Source: Cyathus striatus
Taxonomy: Eukaryota > Basidiomycota > Agaricomycetes > Agaricales > Nidulariaceae
Length of the DNA stretch: 64,000 bases
Direction of reading: 5' to 3'
Assembly: GCA_025738555.1 (NCBI GenBank)
Contig: JAOVFP010000001.1
Span: 744,001-808,000, forward strand
Shown: positions 46,005 through 58,121 of the stretch, in pieces
How positions within the stretch are numbered: position 1 is the first letter of the stretch
Layout of the letters: each line of letters begins with the position of its first letter
The notes under the pieces: model-generated
The model's database searches: none
Seen by the model: only the letters and a program-made list of their open reading frames with translations
Told to the model about the DNA's origin: nothing
Position numbers and translations under genes: made by a program

Positions 46005-47110
46005 TTTTCCGGGAATGCTTCACTCCAATCTTTCTGGTGAAGCTTTTTGAAAATGGAGAGACTTTTCACCTGAACCTACCTCACCAGAACATCTGCACTC
46101 AAATGGGATAAGGGCTTCATACTATGTTCTGTCCTCTTTGCCTCAGCAGGAGTTGGATGCTGGTCAAACAGGCCTCGAAAGCAAAAGTGGTGAACAAGCA
46201 GTACTTCCACTGAATTGTAGTGATATCTTTGCGGGACCTTGGAGTTAGAGAGAAATGAGTGTTCCTCTTCTTTCCCCTTCTCAACAAAGTTATATTGAAA
46301 TTATGTATTTCATATAGAAGTATTTTCACTTAACTTACCTTACACTCAATGACCTTTTCTCATTCTGATGTTTTTGCTGTACACTTAATAATTTACCTAC
46401 TATTATTATTTTGATCAGACCACTGTAGCAAGTTATTATATGTATGTATAGTAACTGGGAATGTGTCCCACCTCTTAAGATGACTGGAGGTATACTGTTA
46501 CAATGCTGCTCGAACACATTATTTCCCACTGCTTGAAATACTTTAACCATATCTTGGCCCCATCATCCTTCACTTTCTGCTACCCTATGCTTGTATGTTG
46601 GTATAATTGGCCCATAGTTGTAGCAGCAGATAGGTCAACCTCATTCTTAATGTAATTATGTTCCCACTGTGTATTACCATTAGTAAACCTTGATTCAAAA
46701 TAAAAGAGTGCCTATTCAATTTTGGCCTATTCAATTACTAAATTTTTTTTCTTGAAATATTTGAATTGTATTAGGTTGAAATATTTAAAGTTCCCCCTTA
46801 TTGACTTATCATGGTGAATAAATGTCAGTTAAATGAGGTGGTAGTGGGCCCTGCCGCTTGCCGGCCCTATTTCTTTATTACTTAATGTAGATTAGTTTGC
46901 TAAGCGGAAATTAAAGGGTCCAATACATTACATAATCTCGATACCAGGACTTGAATAATACTGAATTTTGTAGTGCAGGTGAATCGCCTGCTCTACACCT
47001 CCAGAAAATGACCTGGCACTCCCAACGACATGTGGGTATCCAATTTCCACTGATTCTCCCCTGTCAGAACCCAGAAGCACCCCGAGCTGGAGGAATGAAC
47101 ACTCTTTCTG
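46005..47110. other. AT-rich, CpG-poor intergenic stretch
   Basis: Only short uninformative ORFs. A tRNA-like fragment on minus occupies about 46941-47001. Confidence 0.35.
46941..47001 (-). repeat. tRNA-like relic
   Basis: On minus, GTGTAGAGCAGGCGATTCAC is followed by ATTCAAGTCCTGGTATCGAG, resembling box A and box B. The spacing is tRNA-like but no intact cloverleaf is evident. Confidence 0.3.
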
Positions 47111-47336
47111 ATGTTATCAAATGAATACAGATCCTATGCTGTCATATACACTCAACCAACAAAGGATACAACGACAAACCTCCGTTTTATAACTGTTCTC
47201 ATCCACCATCTCCAATTCCTCATCTTCCCTACATCACACTTGTCCGTTGTCAAAAAGAAGCCCCATGTCAAACATGTGTTCAAGTTATCCTGCTGTAGGT
47301 GGCAACACAGACCACTTCTGAAGCGGAGACTAGTAT

Positions 47337-50280
47337 TGAGCAAACTTGGGTGCTATGAGTTGAAGAAGCAATGTAGAAAAAGAGAGCTTGCTTCGTGTGC
47401 AAGGACAGAGAACTGGTTGCCATGTAGACTATGTGAAAAACTGGCCTTGGTGTGTAACAGTGTATTGAAGAGATCAGAATGCGAGGAGAGGCTATTTGAG
47501 GGAGAACAGGAATAGGGATAGCACTTAAACTCGGGGCCATAACAGAGGGGCCAGGACAAGTCACTCCTGGCACACAGATATATTGCGGTGCTGCAAAATC
47601 AATTGAAAAATGACCTGCAAAGTGTTTTCATTTTGACACATGCAAAATGGGGTGAAAATACATTTCCTTAAAAGGTAATTTTATCTATATAAGGAAAGCA
47701 TTTTACTCACAATTAGCCCTTCTCAAAACATAAACACCTTGCAACCAGTTTTGCATCAGATTTTGCAGTACACAATAAAGCATCAGGTCAGGAGTGAGTG
47801 TAGTACGAGAGCATTGAACTGAAAGGACATGTGGGATGTCGGTGAGCGATGGAGCCGGGATTACCGAGAGTGTGAGTTCGACTCTCAGGTTGGTCACTAT
47901 ACTGGTACTTCAACATTTTCTTTCGTGTTATGTTTATGTGTGGTGCACCTCTTATACCTGCACATAAGTTTGCTACATTTCCATTCCTCCAATTAATTGT
48001 CTAATGAACATTACTGTCAGCAGTGATACTAGCCAAACTGTAATAATAATATGGTGCTACAGGGCTGTGAATTGCATGTGAGTTCAACCCTTACTATTAT
48101 CATTATCACGTAATTTCTGTTCATATAGTTTTCACTGGGTCAAATTTGCTATATAACTTGTACATAACCCAATGACTCTCGTAGACTTTGAGATGACCAA
48201 CCTTTATCCTACTACTTGTATCTCTTTGACAACATTTGAACAATGAACAAGGACATGTTTCCAATGGCAATACAGTCATACTGCTAGCTCGCACAATTCA
48301 ATTTGTATGTGAGCTCGACCTTTTGACTTAATTAATACACCTGACAGGTGTAGTAAATCTTTATACATGAGTTCAAAATTTTTATGTTGTGCATAAAATA
48401 ATCAAGAGCCCAGAGTTATATTATTGGTTCATCGCCAGCAAATGGAGGAGAATTGCTGTATGCAATTACTTAGGTGAACATCTACAGAAATCTTCTTTAG
48501 CCTACTAATTGTACTCTCTCTGTTACTCAGTACCTCGACTCTGTATCATTGTATTATTCTGTAAATTTGCAGTAAATTACACGTAAGGTAAGATGAAAAT
48601 ATATTGTCAGTGGCAATAGTAGCACAAGTGCAATAGGCAGCTGGTTCGCACCTCGGGTGCTTGTGAGCTCTCCTCACTACTATCACTTTAAGAAAGACGA
48701 TGTCCACTAGGACTTATCTATATTTTTCATCAAACAAGATTCATGAGTGTTACTGCAGCTCTTTGTTATATGATAGTGATGCATATATTATTGTAGCGGT
48801 AATATAGACCAACTGTAATAGGTTGTACAATTGCAGTTTCTAGTGCAGTTCGATTCTCACTATTTTCTTGTGTATAGACGATCCTCAGTGTTTCCTACAT
48901 ATTTTATTCTGCTACTCCATAGAAAATTTTATTAAACATCGAACAAACAGGTACTGTCAGTGGAGATATAGCCAAATGGCTGTATTTTACTAATTCAACC
49001 CTCAGGGCCTCAGAGTAACCACTTCAGGCATTCTTGGTAAACATAACTTTTGTGAGTATGTTTATTAGCAATATGACATGATTTTTATAATAGATTCTGG
49101 TACTGCAACTTGAATTTGAGCTCCACCTGGTTCTACCCACACTTTGGCATGCAAAAATTCGATCTTACTACTCGGATCATTCATGCTCACTCCTATTTTG
49201 CTCTGGGTGGCAACACCGTCCTAAACCCAGTTAAGGGCGCTTCTTGGTATCCTCAAGAGAAGTTGAGAGTAGAAATGTGTAAGCTTTGTCTTTGTCTTGT
49301 TGGTAAGGAGTACAAATGACACGGAGTAGCTAAAATACTCTATCGGAATGTCCTGTGTCACATGGCTACTGCAAGAGCGCAACCCAATTTTGACAGACAC
49401 AAACCATTTCTGCAATGGAGAATGGTGTTGAAAGATCATGGCTGTTACGAATTGAAGAAGCAACATCAGAAAAGGGAGCTTGCTTCACATGTAAAGACAG
49501 AGAGTTTGTTGCCACATAGGCTGCGCAGAGAACTGGACTTATAGATGTGTGCTGAAGAGATTGGAATGTAAGGAGGGGAGAACAGGAATAGAGCTGGCAC
49601 TTGAATTCGCCATGACAGAAGAGGCCAGGACAACTTGGACAATTTGAGTATGAGAGCATTGAACTGGAATGATGTCAGTGAGTGACAGAGCCGAGATTAC
49701 TGAGAGTGAGTTCGACTCTCAGTGTGCTCACTACAGTATGTCTGTGCACAACAATTTTTTTCACCTTATTTTACAGAAAAATTAATGGTCTTGCTGTAAG
49801 ATATGATAGGCCGAACTGCAATAGGTAGCACTCGCATTTTGGGTACACATGAGCTCCTCACTACTGTCACTGTTAAGATCTCTATTATCCTACAAATGTA
49901 TTTTTGGACATATGTCTAGGACAGTCTGATGACTCAGGTTACTGCAACTCTTTGTTATAATATGGTGTGCATATATTATTGTAGCAATAATACAGATCAA
50001 CTGTAACAGGTTGTATGATCGCACTTGGTGGTGCAGTTTAATTGTTACTATTGTTGCATACCTAGATGATTGCAATTTTTTTTTCTTGTCCAATAGATTA
50101 GAACTGAATGACCTGTAGTCTTTATATTTACTGCACCTTATGTATACCATACTCATTTTATTCTATTACTCTGAAGAAAAGCCTATTAAACATCAAACAA
50201 ACAGGTATTGTTGGTGGAGATATAGCCAAATGGCCTTATGACTTGTGTTTGAGTTTGACCTCAAAGCCTCATCATTATTG
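47337..50280 (+). repeat. Diverged segmental duplication (47337-49020 and about 49445-50280)
   Basis: Ordered shared blocks: GAGTTGAAGAAGCAA (47353, 49453), AGAGAGCTTGCTTC-like, GAGTTCGACTCTCA (47871, 49708), GCATATATTATTGTAGC (48782, 49970), CAAACAGGTA-TGT (48947, 50198), GATATAGCCAAATGGC. The second copy is shorter. The related block at 13285-13660 suggests a dispersed source. Confidence 0.6.
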
Positions 50281-50379
50281 CCCCATCAAAAGAGTAATCT
50301 ATTTTGCTGGTGTGTTTATCTCCAATACAACATCATTTATATAATAAATTGTAATAGATGCTGGATGTGGGACTCATTC

Positions 50380-51200
50380 AACCAAACACATATTCATCAC
50401 TATGGATGCCAGTCATTGTTGTACTGGTGCTGTACTCAGCTTTGGTGAGACCTGGGAAACCTCTCACCCAGTTGCTTATGACTCATATCAACTCAATGAC
50501 ACTGAGAAGAACTATCCTTTACATGAACAAGAACTCTTAGCCATTGCCAAGGCCCTCAAGACAGGGTGCTCCTCACTTCTAGGGGTACACTTCGACATTT
50601 ACACTGACCACTGCACATTGGAATACTTCCAATCCCAAAGAGATATGTCCCATCACCAGATGTGTTGGTCAATGTTCCTCACCAATTTTGACCATGAAAT
50701 TACCTACATATGTGGGGAGGACAATGACATGGCTGACACATTTTCCCACATGCCTGATGAGGACCCAGTTCCTTCTCTAGCAGCATGTGCACTTGCTTAC
50801 ATATGATCCCCTAGCCCTTCCTCTTTACTTGCTGCTGCTGGTGTCCTAGATATATCAGTTGACCCCTCCCTCCTTGACAGCATCCACTCTGGTTACCTTT
50901 CTGATAACTTCAACAAGCAGCTATCATTGGACATCTTAGCTAACAGCATAGAGGGTGCCAAGAGAGATGATGAGACACAGCTCCTTTATGTTGGGCATCA
51001 CCTCATGATACCACAAGACACCACAGTTCATGAGGTCCTTTATTGACTTGCTCACAATTCCCTAGGCCATTTGAATTTGACAAAAGCTATGCTGCTTTAT
51101 GTAAATCCTTCTACTGGCCCAACATGTGAAGGGAACTGGAATCCACATACATCCCTGCCTGCACTGAGTGTCAATGCAACAAAGGTCACAATCAAGTCTT
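50380..51200 (+). pseudogene. Ty3/gypsy pol fragment: RNase H and integrase zinc finger
   Basis: From FITMDASHCCTGAVLSFG through ELLAIAKALKTG, FDIYTDHCTLEYF and DMADTFSHMPD (RNase H), the frame stops at about 50804. It resumes with HLMIPQDTTVHEVLY, a stop, then AHNSLGHL and, one frame over, SFYWPNM and IPACTECQCNK (zinc-binding HHCC). A different family from elements 1 and 2. Many expected Arg positions are Cys, His or Gln, as after CpG loss. Confidence 0.8.
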
Positions 51201-51481
51201 TGTTAAGATTGATATAGGCTAGTATCACATCTATGTATTATAAAAAATGAAAATCAGATTTATTAAAATGCAAGAAACTTGACTAATGTTGAACAAGTAC
51301 ATACTTCCAGTGGCAAGTTACCCAATCTGTATTGATATGATAGTCATAACACAACTTGCATGAGTTTGATCCTCCTTGTTACAATCCTAAATGGACTATG
51401 CCACCACTTTTATTTTAACTTGATTGGATGTGAACAATATTGTATTGAAGATAGTAGTGATATAACTTAATTGTTTCAGGG

Positions 51482-51700
51482 TTGTTAGGACTTCCTTTTC
51501 ACTATCTGATCTAACTGTCACATAACCAGTCACATGACCTACAACACAGATACCATGCACACCAACATGCTTTATTCATTAAGACTGTGGGCACAGTGTG
51601 CAGTTCAGCCATGCTCTTTACATACATAGTACATGAGTTTGCACAGTAGCTGCACAGTAGCTGCACAGTAACATATGTAGTAGTGTAGCTACCTCAACTG
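51482..51700 (+). repeat. Decayed LTR fragment related to element 2
   Basis: Matches the reverse complement of the element 2 LTR in order: TGTTAGGA, CACATGACCTACAA, ACCATGC, ACTGTGGGCACAGT, CAGTT-GCCAT, TACATGAGTT, GCACAGTAACAT, GTAGTGTAG. GCACAGTAGCT is repeated in tandem inside it. Confidence 0.75.
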
Positions 51701-52135
51701 TCACTTCAGCAAATGATTGGCATTGGAGCTTTTTTTTTTTAACAACTGTCATCATTCAACTTGATGTTCTTGTATTCCTCTTACCCCTTCAACATAATAA
51801 TCCTGTTACATTGACCCACATCAAACTCAACTAAAGGTTAAATGTACATGCATCACCAGTGGCAATATAACTGATCTGTATTAAAGGTTAATGGTATAGT
51901 GACATGTGCATGAGTTTGATGCTCCTTGTCACTTTATATTGGGGCATTTCAAATTTTTCTATGCTTACATTAGAAATCTGACACTATCAATCACCTGCAT
52001 TTTTACATAAACTAGGATCTTGTAGTCCATCCAATAGAATAGATGTCAGCAAGTGTGCATTGTAAATAGTGGCAATATAGCTGAGCATTAAAATGTTGCC
52101 AGAGCTAACTACTGTATTGTCACTAGTTCACTGGT

Positions 52136-52977
52136 GAAATGTTCATTTGTACCATTTTTCATCAATTTCAGTTCATGTCGATGTTACTGATCAGGAAGGT
52201 AAGTAGTGTACCCAAGCTTCAGCTTATAACATGACAAAGCTGATTTATCTTGACTTCATGCACTGTGTCATTAAGACAATGAGAAAAAGACACTCTCATG
52301 ACACTGAGAGTGACAATAAACCAATGGGAAGTGGAATAGTAAGGAGTGTTAGTCATTTCCATAAGAATATATCAGTATTTTGAATCAAAATACAACAGAA
52401 AAATAAGGACAAAAGAGAGAAGGAGAAAGGAGATAAAGAATGGAAACATGAAGGTGGAACAAAAGTGGAAAGGAACTGAAGGAGATAGCATTATACCAGA
52501 TTGAAATGAGAGGGGAGACAGGAAAACAAAAACTATGTACTCCTTGAAACCCTTGTACAGCAGCCACTTGAAGTTCCTTTCTGCTTTAACATGTCAAAAT
52601 CTTCAGATTATCACTGATTCTACTTCAAATCCCTATCATGAATTGGATTCAGCAGTAATTCTATGTCTTGAACTGAAAGTCCATGTTGGATATATTTGAT
52701 GGTTCTTCCCAGGTGTCCTGGCTTGTGCAAATATTGGCGATATGGATGATGATGGAAGAACATATGGAATAGGACAATCAATTTGTCACCGACAACATGT
52801 AGATATGCTTCCCAGTTGACCACTTATATTGATGAGAAATATGATTTGTCAACCCCTCACATACAGGCTTTGCTTTCCATTTGATACTTGTAGCATAAGA
52901 AATACCAAAAACATGTCCCACTTTTCTGGTTAACAGCAAATAATAGGCAAAGACGCAATAATGATCAGTTGTCTTGA
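52136..52977. other. AT-rich, CpG-poor stretch downstream of the secreted-protein ORF
   Basis: Minus ORFs 52981-52778 and 52823-52620 overlap and may be frameshifted continuation of the gene at 53321, but no domain supports this. Confidence 0.3.
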
Positions 52978-53321
52978 TCATCCCTCATACTGCTGCACTC
53001 CAGAAATGAGAGTAACTGATGTCTCTATACTCCGATCTGATGCACATTCTGTTTGGATGCCTTTTAAAATGGTATCTGACCTGCGATCGAGACGGTAGCT
53101 ATAGAACATCTTTATTTGAATCATTTCATAAGTATAGGCTTTATTGTCTTGACCAAGGACCAGGGAAACATCAGTAGTATTTGAATTCGGAAGGGTAGTA
53201 TTCACAACTGCAAGTTGGAAGTTACTTGGAAGCTCCATAAGCGGGATGACATCTTGTGCAAGGCAACAATGCAGCGAAAACGCAATCCAAAGGACAGCAC
53301 GAAGAAAGTGGTGAAGATCAT
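52978..53321 (-). pseudogene. Secreted-protein ORF with a one-base frameshift in the signal peptide
   Basis: ATG in good context (ACCATG) at 53321-53319 codes MIFTTFF; one base later the frame with a signal-peptide core takes over (RAVLWIAFSLHCCLAQ) and continues DVIPLMELPSNFQLAVVNTT to VQQYEG at 52981. The missing base lies near 53304. Alternatively the long frame is read from an upstream exon. No known domain. The CpG-poor region begins inside its downstream part. Confidence 0.4.
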
Positions 53322-53586
53322 GGTGTAAGAGTGGGGCGTTGTTGGGGGTGTAAGAGGTCTTTCCAATCCTTAGCCAGAGGACTGAATGAAATCCAGCACA
53401 TTCGGGTCGGTCTTTATACACCGCCAATGCAGCCAGTGGACCCTGCCCTGCAGCTTCGACGTTGCTGTGGAGTGTGGAATCAAAGGGAGATAAGGGGGCT
53501 TGGTATGTAGGCAATCCTTGTGGTAGAGAGGGAGAGCGTAGCAGGAGAACAGGAGAGAGTGAATGCAATGCTAGGAATCTATACAC

Positions 53587-56500
53587 GTTAGTATTGTGAG
53601 GAGTTGGTAGTGAGTAGAATCTATGTAGAAGACGAACGGGGATGTGCTGGGTCGTCCTTATGCAGGATGTGTGTGTTGCGATAACTGCAGAGGTAGTTGA
53701 GGCCAGAAACCCTCTCGCTCACCAATGAGCTCGCTCTAACCCTCCTTACTCAAAATCCCTTTCACCTGTCCTTCTAATTGACATTGTGGTCGGATGTTTC
53801 TGTGTACAGTCACATGTTGGTACAGGGAGAAAGGAGAAAAGAACGACCTTTAGGTATAGTTCGCGCTCTCGAAATCCTATCGTGAGATAAATAGATATCC
53901 TGGCGTCATAACCTGTCAGTGAATGGGTGCAGAATGAGCAGATGAGAGCCCGGGAATGGTTGTAACTTGTTCGAAGACAGTTCGGCGTGGCTCGGAGTCG
54001 GAGCCAAGTCGGAGCGAATACTCATGAATATTCTGTCACGAAAGTCGAAACCACATTGCAATATATTTAGCCTTAAGTATCATTGCAAAATGCTTGAAAA
54101 GCATCTGCTCGGGTATTGAAATACTAGTATATGGCAATGTAAGGCATGTCTCATCGTACTAATCCCTTGATTTGATACAACCAATTATAATGTATCCTTA
54201 AGATTGTATCTAGATTATAATGCAAGGTAATATTATGTATCATGTATTAACCCTTATCGTATTTGTTATCTGTCAGGTCACCGGTGACCAGTGACTAGTG
54301 ACTTACAGAATGAGTCACGAGATAATTAAAATAAAACCGAGAAGTGCCGAGATTATCACTTCAAGATTTGTGACATGGCTTGAAGGAGAACGACCTATAG
54401 ACTAAGAGCGTAAAGAATCCAGACCTTTCTTAAAGAGGCTGCGTTTGGGTCCGGTTTTTGCAAGCATCTTTGTCCAGGCTACGGAACAAGATCCGGTGGA
54501 TGCTGACTAACGACATGTTCAAAACACATAAAAGGACGACACTCTCGCTGGGTATCGCATAACTTAAGAACGAAGTAGCTTTAAGTTCTAAGTGGATAAC
54601 CACAGAGGTAAGTAAACACCAGTAAGTGATGTCATCTTATCTATGTTATGGTAACAGTGGGTAGCAGGCTAGTGATGTCTATGTGACACGGTATATAGCA
54701 TTACCTATGGGTAGACAACATACAAAGCATGTGTACTAGAATGGAAATATTACTTAACTTTTCTCGAGTTTTAGCTGATGAACATAGCTATTCTCTGCAT
54801 ACTCAATTAGACAAAAAATATCGTCATTTTTATTTATTACTAAAATGGGATACGAACTGAAAATTAATTGTGTTGTTATCAACTTCATCTTAATAGTCCA
54901 CGTGAAACTCAAAATATATTGTAACATTTTCAGCCAAGCTTTATAATGCTGTGAAGGCTTTCGTCCTCGATTATATGCCTTGTAAAGTAGGCCATGCATT
55001 AAGGAGCTATAATGCGCTTCGATGCCTTGCAAGTAAAAGTTAAGTTTCATGACATCGAGCTTGTTCCGGAATCCGCAGTGCTGAGTAAGTAAACACGACG
55101 TTCGCACACATCGGCAAGGGTCTGCTTCGCTCATATTGCTTCCAGTGCCAATGACGTATCTCGGCCAAAGAACATAGTTCAAAAACTAAGAATCGTCCTT
55201 GTGAGTTACAGTGGAAGAGCCTTGTTATAGTGTTAGATATTCTGTATATTAGGACACGTAGACTGTATGGTTCTCGTTAACAGCGATACCAATGAATAAT
55301 GAACTACGTTCTTATTATGATATATAACGGAACGTTGACAGAAGGACGCGTTGGAGTGTTGCAGAGCAACACTTGTACATCACGTTTGGTAAAGGCCTGA
55401 GGTGATTAAGTGATAATTACTGTACAATTTAAGATAAAACCTCACAGGGAAATAGGCAATACAACGTTTTGGGACACGTCTGGGTATATGCGAAACGGTA
55501 CGCGAGGTCACTCCAACTTGTGGAAACTGTGGCATGCCTCGCATCACGCACCGCTCGGGGCACCAGTGGTATGACAAGTATGAATAAGAGAGAAACACGT
55601 AGAAGTGATGGAGCGTCATAGGCAGCACATATGCTCGTCCTCTTATTAAAAGCAGGGATGACGTGTGAAGAGCAACCAACATTGGTGCGTTATCGCTTGA
55701 CCTGTTTGGTGATTCCGTCAGAGAAACTGAGCAGCATCGGAGAGTTTGCATGTTGTACAGAATCCAGATAAGAACGAAAGTCAAGGCGTGACCGCGGATG
55801 CCCGTCACCGCCGACGCGTCTCCAAAGTCCTCAGTGTCGGCCGGCCCCGCAAATAATCCGCAACGAAACATGAACAAGGAAACGACAGATCCTCATACTA
55901 ATCAAGATGCATCAGCAGCAAAGAGTTACGTGAGAATCCCCTTGATGTTCCTGTCCACATTTTCATCGGATTATCCATCATCACTGATGGCTACACTAAT
56001 AAGTATGTTCATCATATCTGAATCACCCCGCTCAACGCCCACATACTACTGTATTCAATGTATTCGTATCACTACTACTCACGTATTGCATATTAGTGGC
56101 AGTGTTACATACTATGGTCTACGGAATAGATTTTACCTCATCAAAGCCTTAGATGAATTACCATGATACATGTATACTTCAACGACACAGGTAGCGATGC
56201 TAAAAATTAGAGTTCAAAATTTTTCGACTGTCCTTGATGTCCATTGGCTACACCAAAGCTACACTGGAATGCTCATATTATGTCTAGTCATACGCGATCG
56301 GATAACATACAAGTTATGATATGCTTCAACTACGTAAAGGCACTCCCCATCTGTGTCATAAATGGAATTTATGTGAAACGTGAATGCATAAACAATTGAA
56401 ATACGTAACGATGCAACATCTCTAAATTTTAACGAGGGATTTCCATAAACTAAGTGAAGTTATGCTCGGTATTAGATATGTTTAGTTTGAATTCCGAATT

Positions 56501-56600
56501 GTTTGCAATGAAAACATAATACTTAGTATTTCTAAGCTTACATAGATGCACATACTGACTCTAACTTAGAAGCTTTATATGCAGCTGTATATGGGATGGA
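53587..56600. other. Gene-poor stretch with unassigned ORFs
   Basis: Minus ORF 55182-54754 (142 codons) and the overlapping pair minus 55877-55380 and plus 55798-56166 have no recognised motif or splice support. Contains the palindrome at 54276-54289 and a TCGGAGC-repeating patch near 53985-54010. Confidence 0.3.
54276..54289. repeat. Perfect 14-bp palindrome
   Basis: GGTCACCGGTGACC, followed at once by a second inverted repeat (AGTGACTAGTGACT, imperfect). Could be a binding site or a transposon scar. Confidence 0.7.
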
Positions 56601-57350
56601 TACTGGGTGACTTTCCACAGGGTTTAGAAACACAGATTAAATTTCTAAACGTCTTAAGCGAGATGAGCCGAAATGCCGTTTTACGAATCGGTACACATTG
56701 ACAGCTGATCTTGAAACCACCCCCATCCTAGGTGGCGCATCTGGAAGAGGCCTCCCCCCCCCTCTTCTAGTTCTAAACACTGTCTCTAAACATTTTTTCG
56801 AGATCCGACGTCAACCGATTCGGTGCATGCTCGTTATCAAAATGTTATCATGTCCCTTTGACTTATACTGGCATATCATTCTTCAACGTTGTCAACGTTC
56901 AACTTGCGTTCAACAACGATTGCCCCCGAACCACCCCTCATTGCATGTAACTTTATAAGTATATTGTTTCTCAAGTCTACAGCACCTTATTCTGAACGTA
57001 CACTAAATTAAGCATCAAATGCCTGATACTCATACCTAAGACATTTACATTGAGACCCAACTGAGACCTATAAACTAATTGCTCCGTGTACTGTACAGTA
57101 CCACCTGTGCAATAACAGACTAGTAAAACCTTTGCGAATGTCCACAGGTTGAATAAAGCTCTTCATCAACGGCGCGATAAGATCAAGTTCTCAGGAACAT
57201 GACTCAGGGTATTTGTTATAATTTCTACTTACGATGTATGCTGTCTCGCGTTACGGTTTAGAAATAAATTCTACTTTCTTCCGAACAACGCTCGCTTAAG
57301 TTTAGAAAAATAATCTAGGATTCTAAACGCTGTGGAAAGCTATCCACTAT
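56601..57350. mobile_element. Inverted-repeat element, about 750 bp, non-coding
   Basis: Left TACTGGGTGACTTTCCACAG, GTTTAGAA, AGATTA, TTTCTAAAC, TTAAGCGAG is matched in inverse order on the right (CTCGCTTAA, GTTTAGAAA, TAATCT, TTCTAAAC, CTGTGGAAAGCTATCCACTA). Arms are about 65 bp with several mismatches. Exact ends and target duplication are unclear. No ORF of note inside. Confidence 0.65.
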
Positions 57351-58042
57351 GAATCGCACACGAGCCGCTGTTGTCCGATGTATTCCGAGTCATATGTCCC
57401 TTTTTATTTTAAGTGCTACCGACTAGAAGCGTACTCCATACCCCTTTTGATCTCGAGTATATGCTGGGATAGATCACGATGCAGTGCGATCACATCGTAT
57501 CTTCGTGTTTTGTGTTGAAGTTGTTCCATCTCAATCAGATTGAGTACAAGTGTCCGAAGGTACAATCAATGTTAGTATCTTTCAAATTAAGGGACCCTCC
57601 CGCGAGTCTCCTATTTCATTCAACTTTACTGACCTAAAAGAAAATCTAAGTTTGAATTGATTGACGGGCAGTGGATGTGTGTGGGATATATGTAGATGTC
57701 ATCAACACGACCTGTTAATGTGAAGTTGGGCGATAATTCTCAGTGCTGTTAAACTGTATCACTCCTACTTCAAGTGGAAATGACCTCTTATTGAATAAAA
57801 ACATATGTAATTCTATAGAAATGGTACTACTACGCGCTTACTTCTCCTAGTATAAGCTGTGAGAATATTTCCAAACAGAGTTTAGTCGATTTTGCGGCAT
57901 ATTACGGACGCTAAAAATACACAGTAGTTAACCCGATCTGCACGAAGACGTTACGAGGTTAGAACATTTTGAAAATTGGACTGTTATGCAACACAGCCGG
58001 TAGGTATAATGTTATAGCGGCCGTTAATATTCTATGATCACA
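57351..58042. other. Intergenic, upstream of DUF6533 copy C
   Basis: Nothing recognised apart from the promoter of the next gene. Confidence 0.4.
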
Positions 58043-58050
58043 TATAAATA
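58043..58050 (+). promoter_or_regulatory. TATA box of DUF6533 copy C
   Basis: TATAAATA in CACATATAAATA, 72 bp before the ATG at 58122, as in copies A and B. Confidence 0.55.
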
Positions 58051-58121
58051 GAGCATGAATCTATCCAAGCGCAATAGCCTCTATTAAAATCGCCCCTAAT
58101 CTACTTCCTACACAATTCATT

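Larger units (their letters stand above)
47845..52135 (+). repeat. Cluster of tRNA-like (SINE-type) repeat units
   Basis: At least thirteen degenerate units, all on plus: about 47845-47900, 48005-48095, 48250-48335, 48608-48690, 48783-48865, 48955-49020, 49680-49735, 49798-49870, 49968-50050, 50203-50275, 51300-51375, 51850-51930 and 52065-52135. Typical blocks are GTCAGTGGCAATA, TAGCCAAACTGTAATA or TAGCCAAATGG (box-A-like), a middle GCTCGCAC-like arm, and GAGTTCGA-type box B, ending near CTCACTACTATCA. Units lack tRNA identity and are too diverged to be tRNA genes. Whether they are independent SINE insertions or a once-tandem array is open. Confidence 0.55.

Noticed and set aside
54754..55182. 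142-codon minus ORF as a gene
   Set aside because: No recognisable motif, no splice support, no paralogue in the window, AT-rich setting. Chance ORF cannot be excluded.
55380..56166. Overlapping ORFs on both strands as a gene pair
   Set aside because: They overlap head to head, lack motifs and have no promoter or intron signals I could defend.
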